A DNA stretch of 64,000 nucleotides from Nitrosopumilaceae archaeon (GTDB taxonomy: Archaea; Thermoproteota; Nitrososphaeria; Nitrososphaerales; Nitrosopumilaceae). How positions within the stretch are numbered: the stretch's first letter is position 1; every line of letters begins with the position of its first letter. Both the position numbers and the translations under genes were made by a program. The stretch covers positions 103,271-167,270 of the forward strand of contig JASHNR010000058.1 of the NCBI GenBank assembly GCA_030041535.1. The letters are read 5' to 3'. Below the pieces are notes generated by a model. That model saw nothing but the letters and a program-made list of their open reading frames with translations. It was not told the DNA's origin and ran no database searches. Shown here in pieces: positions 9,988 to 19,632 of the stretch.

Positions 9988-11244
9988 TTGCAGGTTAAAG
10001 TCCTAGGTGCGGCAAAAGAAGTAGGTAGATCCGCCTTTCAAGTTAATTGTGATGGAGTAAGTTTCTTGTTAGATTATGGAGTAGAGTTAGGAAAGGAATC
10101 GTCTTATCCACTGCAAATAAGCCCACATGAAATTAATGCGGCCATCATAACCCATGCCCACCTGGATCACTCAGGCAACGTGCCTTCGCTTTTTGTGCAG
10201 GGTAGCACGGATGTCTATGCAACTCCCCCAACTTTTGATCTTTCAAGATTATTGATAGAGGATATGATAAGACTTGAAAAAAGTAAGCTTCCTTTTGACC
10301 TGTCCGATGTGTCCAAAATGATGATGCATTCAAAAGAAATTGGATATAGAGAAAAGGTGATTCGCGGAAATGCCTCCTTTGAGCTATTAGAATCTGGTCA
10401 TGTGTTAGGCGGTGCCTCAGTTCTAGTAGAGTCGCAAAACAAGAGATTATTCTATACGGGAGATATCAACCCCAAAGGATCACGTATGTTAAGGGAGGCA
10501 GATCTTGATCTAGGCGAGATTGATTTGTTAATCACTGAAAGCACTTACTCACAGACAGATCAGATGCCACGTCTTGAGGCAGAAGAAAAATTCATTGAAT
10601 TTGCGTATGAGGTTTTGGATAGAAAGGGGATACTCTTTGTACCTGCTTTTTCTGTTGAAAGATCACAAGAAATAGCTGTGGTATTAAAAAATGCTAAATT
10701 TAAACACAAAGTCATCATGGATGGCATGGCTGTAAAGGTAAATGAAATAATGTTAAGATATCCAGAATATCTACGCGATGCAAAGGTTTTTGCTGATTCT
10801 GTTAATCATGCAGTTTGGGTAAGAGGAGAAAGAGAAAGAAAAAGTATGTTAGATGAACCGGCAGTAATAATCTCTCCTGCTGGTATGTTAGTTGGAGGGT
10901 CTGCCGTGTTTTATTTACAAAATCTAGCTCTTGACAAGAAAAACGGTATAGCGTTAGTCTCTTATCAGGGAGAAAGAACTCCTGGAAGAAAACTTTTGGA
11001 AACAGGTCGTGTTAGCATCAGAGGTAAGGATTTCAAGGTAGAATCAGAGGTAAGACAGTTTGAATTTTCCGGTCATGCTGACAGAACAGCTCTTTTTGAT
11101 TTTATAAAAAAAATTGAGGGAAATCCAAAGGTTCTCACCATTCATGGCGATAATGAGTCATGTACAAAATTTGCTGAAGAGATACGCCAAAAATTTGGCT
11201 TTGATGCCCATGCACCTGATGCAGGAGAAATAATCACTATATAA
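9988..11244 (+). CDS. beta-CASP family metallo-beta-lactamase ribonuclease
   Basis: THAHLDHSGN, FELLESGHVLGGASVL, EFSGHAD; TTG start. Confidence 0.9.
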   Translation: MQVKVLGAAKEVGRSAFQVNCDGVSFLLDYGVELGKESSYPLQISPHEINAAIITHAHLDHSGNVPSLFVQGSTDVYATPPTFDLSRLLIEDMIRLEKSKLPFDLSDVSKMMMHSKEIGYREKVIRGNASFELLESGHVLGGASVLVESQNKRLFYTGDINPKGSRMLREADLDLGEIDLLITESTYSQTDQMPRLEAEEKFIEFAYEVLDRKGILFVPAFSVERSQEIAVVLKNAKFKHKVIMDGMAVKVNEIMLRYPEYLRDAKVFADSVNHAVWVRGERERKSMLDEPAVIISPAGMLVGGSAVFYLQNLALDKKNGIALVSYQGERTPGRKLLETGRVSIRGKDFKVESEVRQFEFSGHADRTALFDFIKKIEGNPKVLTIHGDNESCTKFAEEIRQKFGFDAHAPDAGEIITI

Positions 11245-11245
11245 A

Positions 11246-12091
11246 ATGCAGAACAATTCTATATTAGATCTAAATTTTACAATCAATAGCGGCCAAGTGT
11301 TTCTTTGGAACAAGATTGAGGACAGATGGTTTGGCATTAACGGTGACGAGCTTTTAGTTATAACAGAACCTTTCCAAATAAGTTCAGCTTCTAAAAGTGT
11401 TCACCGTTTTTTTAGACAGGACGACAATCTGAAGAAGATATTATCAGATATTAGCAGAGACAGACTTGTTGGTACTACAGTAAAACAGTTTTCTGGTTTG
11501 AGATTGATAAGACAGGATCCTTTTCAGTGTTATATTTCATTTATATGCTCATCCAACTCATCTATACAAAACATCAAAAATATGTTAATGAGACTCTGCC
11601 AAAAATTTGGTAATAAAGTAGAATTTGAAAACCGACAGTTTTCTACTTTTCCTAGTGCAGAAATGCTGATAAATGCTACTACCAAAGATTTACTCTCATG
11701 CGGCCTTGGATTCAGAGCAAAATACGTAAGAGAAGCAGTCAAGGCGGTAAATTTGGGAAAGATAGAATTTGAGTCACTAAGGAAAACAGACTACAAAACA
11801 GCGCTAGAGACCCTCAAGACGGTACGAGGCATTGGCAACAAAATTGCAGATTGTATACTTTTATTTTCGCTTGACAAGTTGGAATCTTTTCCCATAGATA
11901 GATGGACACAGAGAATTTTACAAAAATATTATCCAAGTGTATTTGACGGAATACATGGAAAATCTTTAACAGAAAAAAAACACAATAGTCTACATGAAAA
12001 AATTGTAGAACATTTTGGACCCTATGCAGGGTATTCACAACAATTTCTTTTCAAAATGGAAAGGGATCTCAACAAAAAGAAATGGTTGTAA
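11246..12091 (+). CDS. 8-oxoguanine DNA glycosylase (OGG1-type, HhH-GPD)
   Basis: SGQVFLWNK, QDPFQCYISFICSSNSSIQNI, VRGIGNKIADCILLFSLDKLESFPIDRW. Confidence 0.92.
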   Translation: MQNNSILDLNFTINSGQVFLWNKIEDRWFGINGDELLVITEPFQISSASKSVHRFFRQDDNLKKILSDISRDRLVGTTVKQFSGLRLIRQDPFQCYISFICSSNSSIQNIKNMLMRLCQKFGNKVEFENRQFSTFPSAEMLINATTKDLLSCGLGFRAKYVREAVKAVNLGKIEFESLRKTDYKTALETLKTVRGIGNKIADCILLFSLDKLESFPIDRWTQRILQKYYPSVFDGIHGKSLTEKKHNSLHEKIVEHFGPYAGYSQQFLFKMERDLNKKKWL

Positions 12092-12126
12092 AAACCCTTA
12101 ATACGGCTACTAATTGCCCGATATTT

Positions 12127-12201
12127 GGGCCTGTAGCTCAGCTTGGATAGAGTGCTGGACTTCTAATCCAGTGGTCAAGGGATCGAAGCCCTTCGGGCCC
12201 G
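12127..12201 (+). tRNA. tRNA-Arg (TCT)
   Basis: Cloverleaf: GGGCCTG/CGGGCCC acceptor, anticodon arm CTGGA-CTTCTAA-TCCAG, T arm AAGGG-ATCGAAG-CCCTT. Confidence 0.95.
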
Positions 12202-12279
12202 CTTTTAGAGTCTTGAATATTATTTTTAAAAAAATATAACATTACCATAATTTATTATCTTCAACTTTGGAATCATATT

Positions 12280-12630
12280 ATGAAAGACATAGAGCTAAAA
12301 TTGGAAAATTTGAACATAAAGTCTCACGAAATAATCAAAGGCAGAGTACAGGTAAATTATCCTGGCAGGTATGATGGCATAGTCGTAAATACACAGATAT
12401 TAAATTCTAATCAACTCATAGTATACAAATCATACAATAACAAGACAATATCACAGAATGTCTCACGACTATTTATCAATAGAAACGATATGCTACAAAA
12501 TTCTGTTGAATTTACAGCTTCAGTTGAGTTTGAACCAAAGGAGCCTCATGAGGTAAAGTTTAGAGCTTCAATAATACAGGAACATAAGGAAATAGAAAGC
12601 GATATTTTGTTTGCAAAATTAATTCTCTAA
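12280..12630 (+). CDS. hypothetical beta-rich protein (possible arrestin-like fold)
   Basis: 116-aa ORF with alternating beta-strand pattern; fold is speculative. Confidence 0.5.
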   Translation: MKDIELKLENLNIKSHEIIKGRVQVNYPGRYDGIVVNTQILNSNQLIVYKSYNNKTISQNVSRLFINRNDMLQNSVEFTASVEFEPKEPHEVKFRASIIQEHKEIESDILFAKLIL

Positions 12631-12659
12631 GCTATAGATTCGGGTTTTTTACAATTTTA

Positions 12660-13127
12660 CTAAGATGTTAGTGCCCCTGGAACTATGTCAATTTCTCCTT
12701 TCATCCATGGATGAACCTCACAATAATATTGAAGAGCAGTTTGTTGCGTAAACAAGAAGGTGTACTGTTTTCCAGGCATTATTGCATCAGAACCGAAATT
12801 GCCACTATATGCATCCTTGAATGGTGTATCAGGAGTAACATAATGTGCGACAGAATCCTGATTTGTCCATGCTACAAGATTATTTACACCAAGCTGAGCA
12901 TCTTGCTTCTTTGGAACAAAGTTCTGTTGCTGGTCTTGGTTTGAGGAACCAGTAACAATTGATATTTGCATGGTTTCACCAGGTTTTAGAATTTTTTCTG
13001 GAATGATTGGTTTGGCATTAAATTCTGGAATATAATATTCTTGATAGTATGAAATGCCAACTGCTGCTCCCACTATAACTGCAATCAATGCTATTCCATA
13101 TGCGTGGCTTGATGTTGGAACGCTCAA
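12660..13127 (-). CDS. membrane-anchored cupredoxin (plastocyanin-like)
   Basis: N-terminal TM; type-1 Cu ligands AHYVTP and YYCEVHPWMKG. Confidence 0.88.
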   Translation of the reverse strand: MSVPTSSHAYGIALIAVIVGAAVGISYYQEYYIPEFNAKPIIPEKILKPGETMQISIVTGSSNQDQQQNFVPKKQDAQLGVNNLVAWTNQDSVAHYVTPDTPFKDAYSGNFGSDAIMPGKQYTFLFTQQTALQYYCEVHPWMKGEIDIVPGALTS

Positions 13128-13179
13128 CTAGTCGTTGATCTTTTTTAAGTCTTATAAATTTATATGCTCTACTGGATGC

Positions 13180-14745
13180 CTATGGATTTTTGAGGTCAGA
13201 TTTGCCTATTACAGGATCTTTCAAATTCTCTAGGTTTGCAGCTTTTATTTCAGGTGCAATCACAGACGGTTGAGGTTGAGGCGGTTTTACAGACTCTTCC
13301 TTTGGCGGTGGCACTTTTCCTGCTAGTTCAGGTCCTTCTAAGGACTTTGGAGATTCGGCTTGTGGTTGTGGAGGAGGTGCAGGTGCCTTCTTTGCCTCGT
13401 TTAGACCATATCTATAGAGATGGAACAAACCAGCAAACACCATAAGACCTAGTCCTACCAAGAATAGCGAAAAGTTTTTCATCCCTGCCAATACGGCGTT
13501 GTAGGCAGCGATGTTTATGTACACTTGAAATATCAAGAGGGCTACAATGAGCCAGTTTATCCATTTACCTGAGAAATTTATCTGGGCTGTTTTATGAGGT
13601 CCTTTTGAAGCTGCTAATTTTGCCTTTCTTTCTGCTTCCTTGGCAAGTGATATCATCATGTATGAAAATCCAAAACCAATAGGTACAAGAAGTAGCATTA
13701 TCACGTAGAAGAATACTGGATCTATCACAAGCCTTGCAACTAGTGGCTTTGTGACATCTGGCGAGATGTAAAATCCCCAATAAGTGGTTACCATGACTTG
13801 GGTTATACCAGTTATTCCAAAGGCTGTAACTAGTGGTCTTTCTTTCCAAGAGAATTTCTTGTACCTGTCAATGAAAGGCGTCATAGCTAGCGCTACAATG
13901 AATACACCTGGCCACAGAACTCCAGTTACAAATTTGTCATATTCAGTTCTAAGGAAAGCGTAGATTCCCGTAAGATACCATTCAGGTACAGTGATACCTG
14001 GCGGTACGGTGGGCTGGAATTTTGAGCCCAGGTCAACTGGAAACACTCCACCTGTTATTAACACTGCACCAGAAATTGCCATCACCATTGGTACGTCAAA
14101 TACCATGAATCTAGGCAGGTGTACTGCCATCAATCCAAGCATTACTACTGGCAAAACAAAGACATGTAACGTATAGAATCTCAATATGAAGTCTGCAAAG
14201 CCAGAACCAAACATTGCATCTCGTATGGTTGGTCCAACTACAGGCATGGAATTAGTAAGCGAAGCTGCAATGCTAATTGCAAGCTCTGCACGTTCACTGA
14301 AGATGATATCGTAGCCAGTAAAGGCCTCTAGAATTGTTACTGTGCCCAGTACAACGCCTGTTACCCAGATAATCTCATTTCTTATCTTGTATCTTCCACT
14401 AAAATACTGATAATACATGTGAAGAACTGCGAGAAGAACCATTGCGTTTGATGCATGATAATGAATATTTCTGATCATGAATCCATATGGAACGGTATTA
14501 TTGATTTTAGCTACACTGTCCCACGCTCTATCCAATATCGGTTCATAATAGAACATCAGCAATGCACCAGTGACTCCTAGTATTATGAACATGACAAATG
14601 TCAACATTCCAAGGAATCCAAATGGGCTCACAAATCTAGCTGGAAATGAGAATTTTGTACCAATGAATACAGTTCTCTCTAACCCGTCCCATATCCAGTA
14701 GCAGAAATCTGCAAATCCGCTTCTACGTTTTAAGGAAACGACCAT
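13180..14745 (-). CDS. cytochrome b (b6-type, fused C-terminal segment) of a bc/b6f-like complex
   Basis: Multi-TM with heme-ligand His, PEWYLTGIYAFLRTEYDKF motif; Pro-rich tail. Confidence 0.92.
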   Translation of the reverse strand: MVVSLKRRSGFADFCYWIWDGLERTVFIGTKFSFPARFVSPFGFLGMLTFVMFIILGVTGALLMFYYEPILDRAWDSVAKINNTVPYGFMIRNIHYHASNAMVLLAVLHMYYQYFSGRYKIRNEIIWVTGVVLGTVTILEAFTGYDIIFSERAELAISIAASLTNSMPVVGPTIRDAMFGSGFADFILRFYTLHVFVLPVVMLGLMAVHLPRFMVFDVPMVMAISGAVLITGGVFPVDLGSKFQPTVPPGITVPEWYLTGIYAFLRTEYDKFVTGVLWPGVFIVALAMTPFIDRYKKFSWKERPLVTAFGITGITQVMVTTYWGFYISPDVTKPLVARLVIDPVFFYVIMLLLVPIGFGFSYMMISLAKEAERKAKLAASKGPHKTAQINFSGKWINWLIVALLIFQVYINIAAYNAVLAGMKNFSLFLVGLGLMVFAGLFHLYRYGLNEAKKAPAPPPQPQAESPKSLEGPELAGKVPPPKEESVKPPQPQPSVIAPEIKAANLENLKDPVIGKSDLKNP

Positions 14746-15328
14746 ATCCCACTATTCCATTTTCGTTGACATTCCATACTGCTGGTAGTATCCATAGATC
14801 TCCAGTGTCATCAGCTTCAAGATAAAGTGTTGCCAGTACATTTGACGGAGGAGCTTGAAGAGATGCAGGACCTGCAAATGCTTTTCCATTTATCATATTA
14901 TACATGCTTCCGTGACAGGGACATTCTCCTCTTTTCCTACCATCCTGAGGCCAGTATTTCCACAAACACCACAAATGCAAACATACCATACTATAAACAC
15001 GAAAAGCGCTAACATCCTCTGCGTCACCGCCTAACTCAGAAGGTAGTCGAACAAACTGCCACTGTTTAAATGCTTCTTGATCAAGAACTGGATCTCCACT
15101 TTTTGGATATGTTATAACTTCAGAACTATTCTTTGGAAAAGTCTTAACGTTGGCCACTGTTCCGTCTGGCAGTATTACCTGAACTCTTGATGGTACTATA
15201 TTTGAAGGGTTTGGCATGAATTGACCCCATGGAACAAAGGGTGCAAAAGTAGTCGCAACACCCGCAGCGCCTAGAAGTTTAAGAAAGTCTCGCCTAGTGA
15301 CTGTACCCCTAGTATCTTGCTCAGCCAT
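14723..15328 (-). CDS. Rieske iron-sulfur protein with Tat signal
   Basis: TRRDFLKLLGAAG Tat motif; CLHLWCLWK...CPCHGS Rieske motif; overlaps cytochrome b start. Confidence 0.92.
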   Translation of the reverse strand: MAEQDTRGTVTRRDFLKLLGAAGVATTFAPFVPWGQFMPNPSNIVPSRVQVILPDGTVANVKTFPKNSSEVITYPKSGDPVLDQEAFKQWQFVRLPSELGGDAEDVSAFRVYSMVCLHLWCLWKYWPQDGRKRGECPCHGSMYNMINGKAFAGPASLQAPPSNVLATLYLEADDTGDLWILPAVWNVNENGIVGYGRFLKT

Positions 15329-15367
15329 CCAAAGCTTCGTGATTAAAAAATCGCATATAAATCTTGT

Positions 15368-18300
15368 CTAGGTTCTTCTGAAAAATCCCAATTTTTTAAA
15401 AGTAATAATGAATATCAAAGATGCTATTGCAATTCCAACCAATATTTCAATCAAAGTTGTAAAATTCTGATCGCTTTTACCCGAAACAATGCTAGTATTT
15501 TGAATAGAATTATTTACGTTAATTGCGATCTTTTCGCTAGCAACGTTTCCTGCTTTATCTTTAGCAACAGCCGTGATATAGTACGGTCCATTCTGAAGTG
15601 CTCTAGTGTCATATTGTATTGTATCATTATCAAAAACTGTCTGGCCCGGAAGATTTACTGCAAGCCAGTCCTTTTCCAAGGGATTGGTTTCATTGATACT
15701 TAGATTAACATTGATTATCCCTGAAACGGTAGAACCATTTGCTGGCGACTTGAAAATAATTATTGGTGGAGTATTATCTACTACAAATTTGAAATCCTTT
15801 GAAACAACATGCCCGACTGTATCTGATACAACAATTTTAAGATCGTGTGATCCTTCTGAGAGATTTTCAATAATAGTTGAAAATGTAGTTTCATTAAGTA
15901 TCTTCGGTTCCGATGAATCTAGATAATATTTCTCATCTTGTATATTTTGGCCAATTATTGTTGGTGTGATCTTGTAAGTGTTGTTGATGAATTGTGGAAT
16001 TTCTAGATTTATCTGTGGTGAATTCTCGCTTGGTAAAATGGTTGAAAACTTGGATGCCATTGTTATTGGTTCTACAACCGATTCTCCTCCAAACAGTGTG
16101 GTATGAATCAGCACAGAATATACCCCTGTTTGATTAATTGGCGCATAAACTTCGGTTGATGTTGCATCTTTATTTTTTACTGGATAAAATCCTCCTCCTT
16201 CGCTAAATGTCGTGCTTGGACCTAGCCAGTCTCCACTTGGCCATCCCTGAAATTGCCCCAATACTCCAGGTGGAACATTTGTTTGAATTATCCTTCCTTG
16301 CGGATCAATGACAAATACTGATAAATTGGTGTCAGGATCTTTCCAAGAAAAAATCATTGTAGCTGTGTTTATGGTTTTGTCAGCAATATCAAAGTAATAT
16401 TCCCTCCAATCACCTGCATTATAACGGTTAGACATGTCAAATCCCCCTCCCACATAGCCGTTTCCAAAAAGAGGATTTCCATTTGAACCCTGAATAACAG
16501 TTGGTAGATCTTTTGGTTGTAATTTTTTTAACACAACGTATGACACAGGTACGTTAACTGTGTGAGATTCATCTTGAAATGAGATAAATCCTTGGTATAC
16601 TCCTGCTTTTTTATCAGATGGAACAATAAGAGTAGCAGACATGACAGCTTGGCTATGAGGTTTTATTTCCATGTTGTTTGAATCAAGCCATACCTCATTC
16701 CATTGTGTTTTTTTGTAATAGCTAGCAGTAAGGGTATAATCAATCGAAGTAGAATTTTGCTTTGTATCTCCAGACCAGTACGAGTATCTTGTAGGTACAG
16801 GGTATACACCAACTAGAGGTATATGCTCAAATTTTGAATTTGGATCAGAAATTCTTACCTCTTGAACTGTTCCCCAAGAGCCTCCCCTATTGACAAGCGA
16901 AAGTTCTTGTGATGTAGGTTGAGTATCATTGTGTTTATTGTTCCAGTCATAGACATAAAGAGACGATATTTTCATGTCGTCTGCGTAGGTTTTGGCAGAA
17001 GAATTCATAAACTCGGAGAATGGGAATGTAAGGTCAAGTACCATCAAAGATGCATCATACGGAATTGGACTTTGTTTTTGGAAAAAGGACAGCAGGTTTG
17101 TATGGTTTGTTATTTGAGCAAGTGGTACATAGTCAGGCCTGTAAACCCCTTGTTTTTTAATTAGAGAATCCTGTAAGCGAGGTTCTGTTGTTCCATTATA
17201 TTGAGAAATTTTCATCAGATCGAGTTTTTGAGGCTCTATTGTTATTTCGATATTATTATCGGTCGGATTTTCAATGGTAAAGGTTGCAGTAGATCTATCC
17301 CCTGGGTACAATCTTCCAGCAAACCAAGGTGTTTCTGGAAATGATGTGTTTCCTAGCTGAAACATCTTCAATCCAAACGCAGAAGAGTTCATTGAGCTAA
17401 TAGCTGGTTCCAGTATTTTCTGCACATTAGAATATGTCGCGTTGTTGTAAACTGCAAACGTGTCATCATTTCCTAACACATAGTTAACTGCGCTTGTTAC
17501 GTTAACTAGCCCAGATCCTTGTGTAAAAGGATCATTTCCCAGATCTGTTGCAGTGGACATTAGTATGTTTCGTACCATAAATGGGTTGTAAGAAATCCCC
17601 TTGTCGCGTAAGGCTTGCATTACGATTGCAGCTGAACCTGCTACAAGAGGAGCTGCAAGGCTTGTTCCTCCAAATAGAGAAAACGATCCTGTTGAATTTT
17701 TGCTGTATTTTGTAACAGAAGTTGGTGTAAAGCTGTATTCTCCTACTGCCATTATGTCAGGTTTTGGATCTCCTATTAATGATGGTCCCTTACTTGAGAA
17801 ACCTGATATGTCACCATAGTAAACAGTACTATTTCCAAATCTTGGTTGGCCCTTAAAAGGACCATAACCAACAAAGACGTTATCAGTTGCAGCCCCCACC
17901 GTAAGACCAAAAGGTGCAGCGTCAGGACTTCCTATTGTCCCGTATCCAGGTCCAGCATTACCTGAACTACTTACAGTCAATATTCCAGGATATTTTTCAT
18001 CCAGTGAACCTGGGACATTAAGTGCGCTAAGTAAAAGTGACTGGATGTCAAGACCTGGTACTGATCCTAGTGCAGGAAAAGTGGAAATCCCCCAACTGTT
18101 AGATAAAATATCTACTCTAGTATTTCCTGAGAATTTCCAATGGTTGTCATTCTGATCAAATCCTGCCGCCCACAACCATCCATATATTGCATCACCAATC
18201 CATAATGCCTTTATTGGAACTATCTTAGCTCCAGGGGCAATACCTTGAATTACATATTTTGTGGAATTTCCATAGATATCATACTGCTGTTTTCCTTGAG

Positions 18301-19627
18301 ATGTGATAGATGCTGCAGTAGCAGTTCCATGTCCACCATAATCATACATTACACCAAAAAAATTGCCATGTGGATCAAGAGGAGGAAGCAATGTTCCATT
18401 TATTGCTCCGATTTTTTTATCGATTTTAGGTGATTTTGCAATTACGCCGTATAAATCAAGAACTCGTGCACCAACGGTACCAGCACTGTATATCGGATTT
18501 CCATCGTGATTTTTATCATATACTAAAAATTCTTTTCCACTTCCTAATGTAATTGGTGTTTGTGTAGTGAAATCAAAATCATATTTTGGAGATAAAACGT
18601 TCTCAAGTCTCAAAAAATCCTCGTATGAATCATACATGTCTGGAATTATGGTATCGTACACACCTGGTGTCGTGGAATCAACCACAAGAACAGGGACTAA
18701 TTGTAGTATTGAAAACTGACCCTGTGAAACACTTTCATATATCATCCCAAAATGATACATCCCACTTTTTGACACAATAAAATGCCTTGCGTCTTTGCCT
18801 ATTTTATAATCATTAGAAACTGTCCCGTTTACTACAGGCGTACCACCTTTAGGATATTGCGAATTATATACAGGTATGTTCGTCCCTTTCCCTTCCCTGT
18901 TTAGATCAAGAAAAACTCCGTTTGAATTTACATAGACAGAAGAGGTGATATTTTTTGGAATTGGCTGTGTGTAGTTTTGAATAACGCCATTATTACCAAT
19001 ATTTGCAATGAACGTTGCATTTGTCAACACCAATCCTTGACCATCTGCATCGATCATGATAGGAATATTGTTTTCATCTCTGGCAAGAGAAGATCTCACA
19101 TCAAGGTTCGAAAAGTCTGTCCCGGTATCAACTATTCCCACCTTGATACCATTGCCTGTGTAGTTGTATTGTTGAATTACCTTATTTGAACCAAGTATAT
19201 CTCCTACCCTAGAGACATCACTAGGCGTAGGAGAATTGATTTGTGCAGAATCAAATTCCAATGGAAGATCTTCAATTACGTTATAACCATCAAGTTTTAG
19301 ATTTGCAATTTCGTTTGGATTAAAAATACCTACTGCAAATGATCCATGACCAGAATTTAATCCATAAATTATATTATCTGCGCTTTGTGCTATATCCGAA
19401 ATCGATCCTGAACCAAAAATTATGTATCTCTTTTCAGAATTTTCTACTGAAACAGGTTGAAAAGTTATTAGACCAGATGTTTGTTCTGGAACAGAAGTTT
19501 GCATTTGATTTGGAATATCCACATCATAATATGCGTTAATCTGTTTTGGAATTAGAGATATTAGAAGAATGCATATCAAAAAAAATGCTACTTTTGACAT
19601 TGTCCTACGTGATTTTTTGTTTACCAT
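15368..19627 (-). CDS. large secreted, C-terminally membrane-anchored subtilisin-like (S8) protease
   Basis: Signal peptide; VGIVDTGTD (D167), GGHGTATAA (H433), GGTSLAAPLVAG (Ser); C-terminal Ig-like region and TM helix. Confidence 0.93.
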   Translation of the reverse strand: MVNKKSRRTMSKVAFFLICILLISLIPKQINAYYDVDIPNQMQTSVPEQTSGLITFQPVSVENSEKRYIIFGSGSISDIAQSADNIIYGLNSGHGSFAVGIFNPNEIANLKLDGYNVIEDLPLEFDSAQINSPTPSDVSRVGDILGSNKVIQQYNYTGNGIKVGIVDTGTDFSNLDVRSSLARDENNIPIMIDADGQGLVLTNATFIANIGNNGVIQNYTQPIPKNITSSVYVNSNGVFLDLNREGKGTNIPVYNSQYPKGGTPVVNGTVSNDYKIGKDARHFIVSKSGMYHFGMIYESVSQGQFSILQLVPVLVVDSTTPGVYDTIIPDMYDSYEDFLRLENVLSPKYDFDFTTQTPITLGSGKEFLVYDKNHDGNPIYSAGTVGARVLDLYGVIAKSPKIDKKIGAINGTLLPPLDPHGNFFGVMYDYGGHGTATAASITSQGKQQYDIYGNSTKYVIQGIAPGAKIVPIKALWIGDAIYGWLWAAGFDQNDNHWKFSGNTRVDILSNSWGISTFPALGSVPGLDIQSLLLSALNVPGSLDEKYPGILTVSSSGNAGPGYGTIGSPDAAPFGLTVGAATDNVFVGYGPFKGQPRFGNSTVYYGDISGFSSKGPSLIGDPKPDIMAVGEYSFTPTSVTKYSKNSTGSFSLFGGTSLAAPLVAGSAAIVMQALRDKGISYNPFMVRNILMSTATDLGNDPFTQGSGLVNVTSAVNYVLGNDDTFAVYNNATYSNVQKILEPAISSMNSSAFGLKMFQLGNTSFPETPWFAGRLYPGDRSTATFTIENPTDNNIEITIEPQKLDLMKISQYNGTTEPRLQDSLIKKQGVYRPDYVPLAQITNHTNLLSFFQKQSPIPYDASLMVLDLTFPFSEFMNSSAKTYADDMKISSLYVYDWNNKHNDTQPTSQELSLVNRGGSWGTVQEVRISDPNSKFEHIPLVGVYPVPTRYSYWSGDTKQNSTSIDYTLTASYYKKTQWNEVWLDSNNMEIKPHSQAVMSATLIVPSDKKAGVYQGFISFQDESHTVNVPVSYVVLKKLQPKDLPTVIQGSNGNPLFGNGYVGGGFDMSNRYNAGDWREYYFDIADKTINTATMIFSWKDPDTNLSVFVIDPQGRIIQTNVPPGVLGQFQGWPSGDWLGPSTTFSEGGGFYPVKNKDATSTEVYAPINQTGVYSVLIHTTLFGGESVVEPITMASKFSTILPSENSPQINLEIPQFINNTYKITPTIIGQNIQDEKYYLDSSEPKILNETTFSTIIENLSEGSHDLKIVVSDTVGHVVSKDFKFVVDNTPPIIIFKSPANGSTVSGIINVNLSINETNPLEKDWLAVNLPGQTVFDNDTIQYDTRALQNGPYYITAVAKDKAGNVASEKIAINVNNSIQNTSIVSGKSDQNFTTLIEILVGIAIASLIFIITFKKLGFFRRT

Positions 19628-19632
19628 TACTG

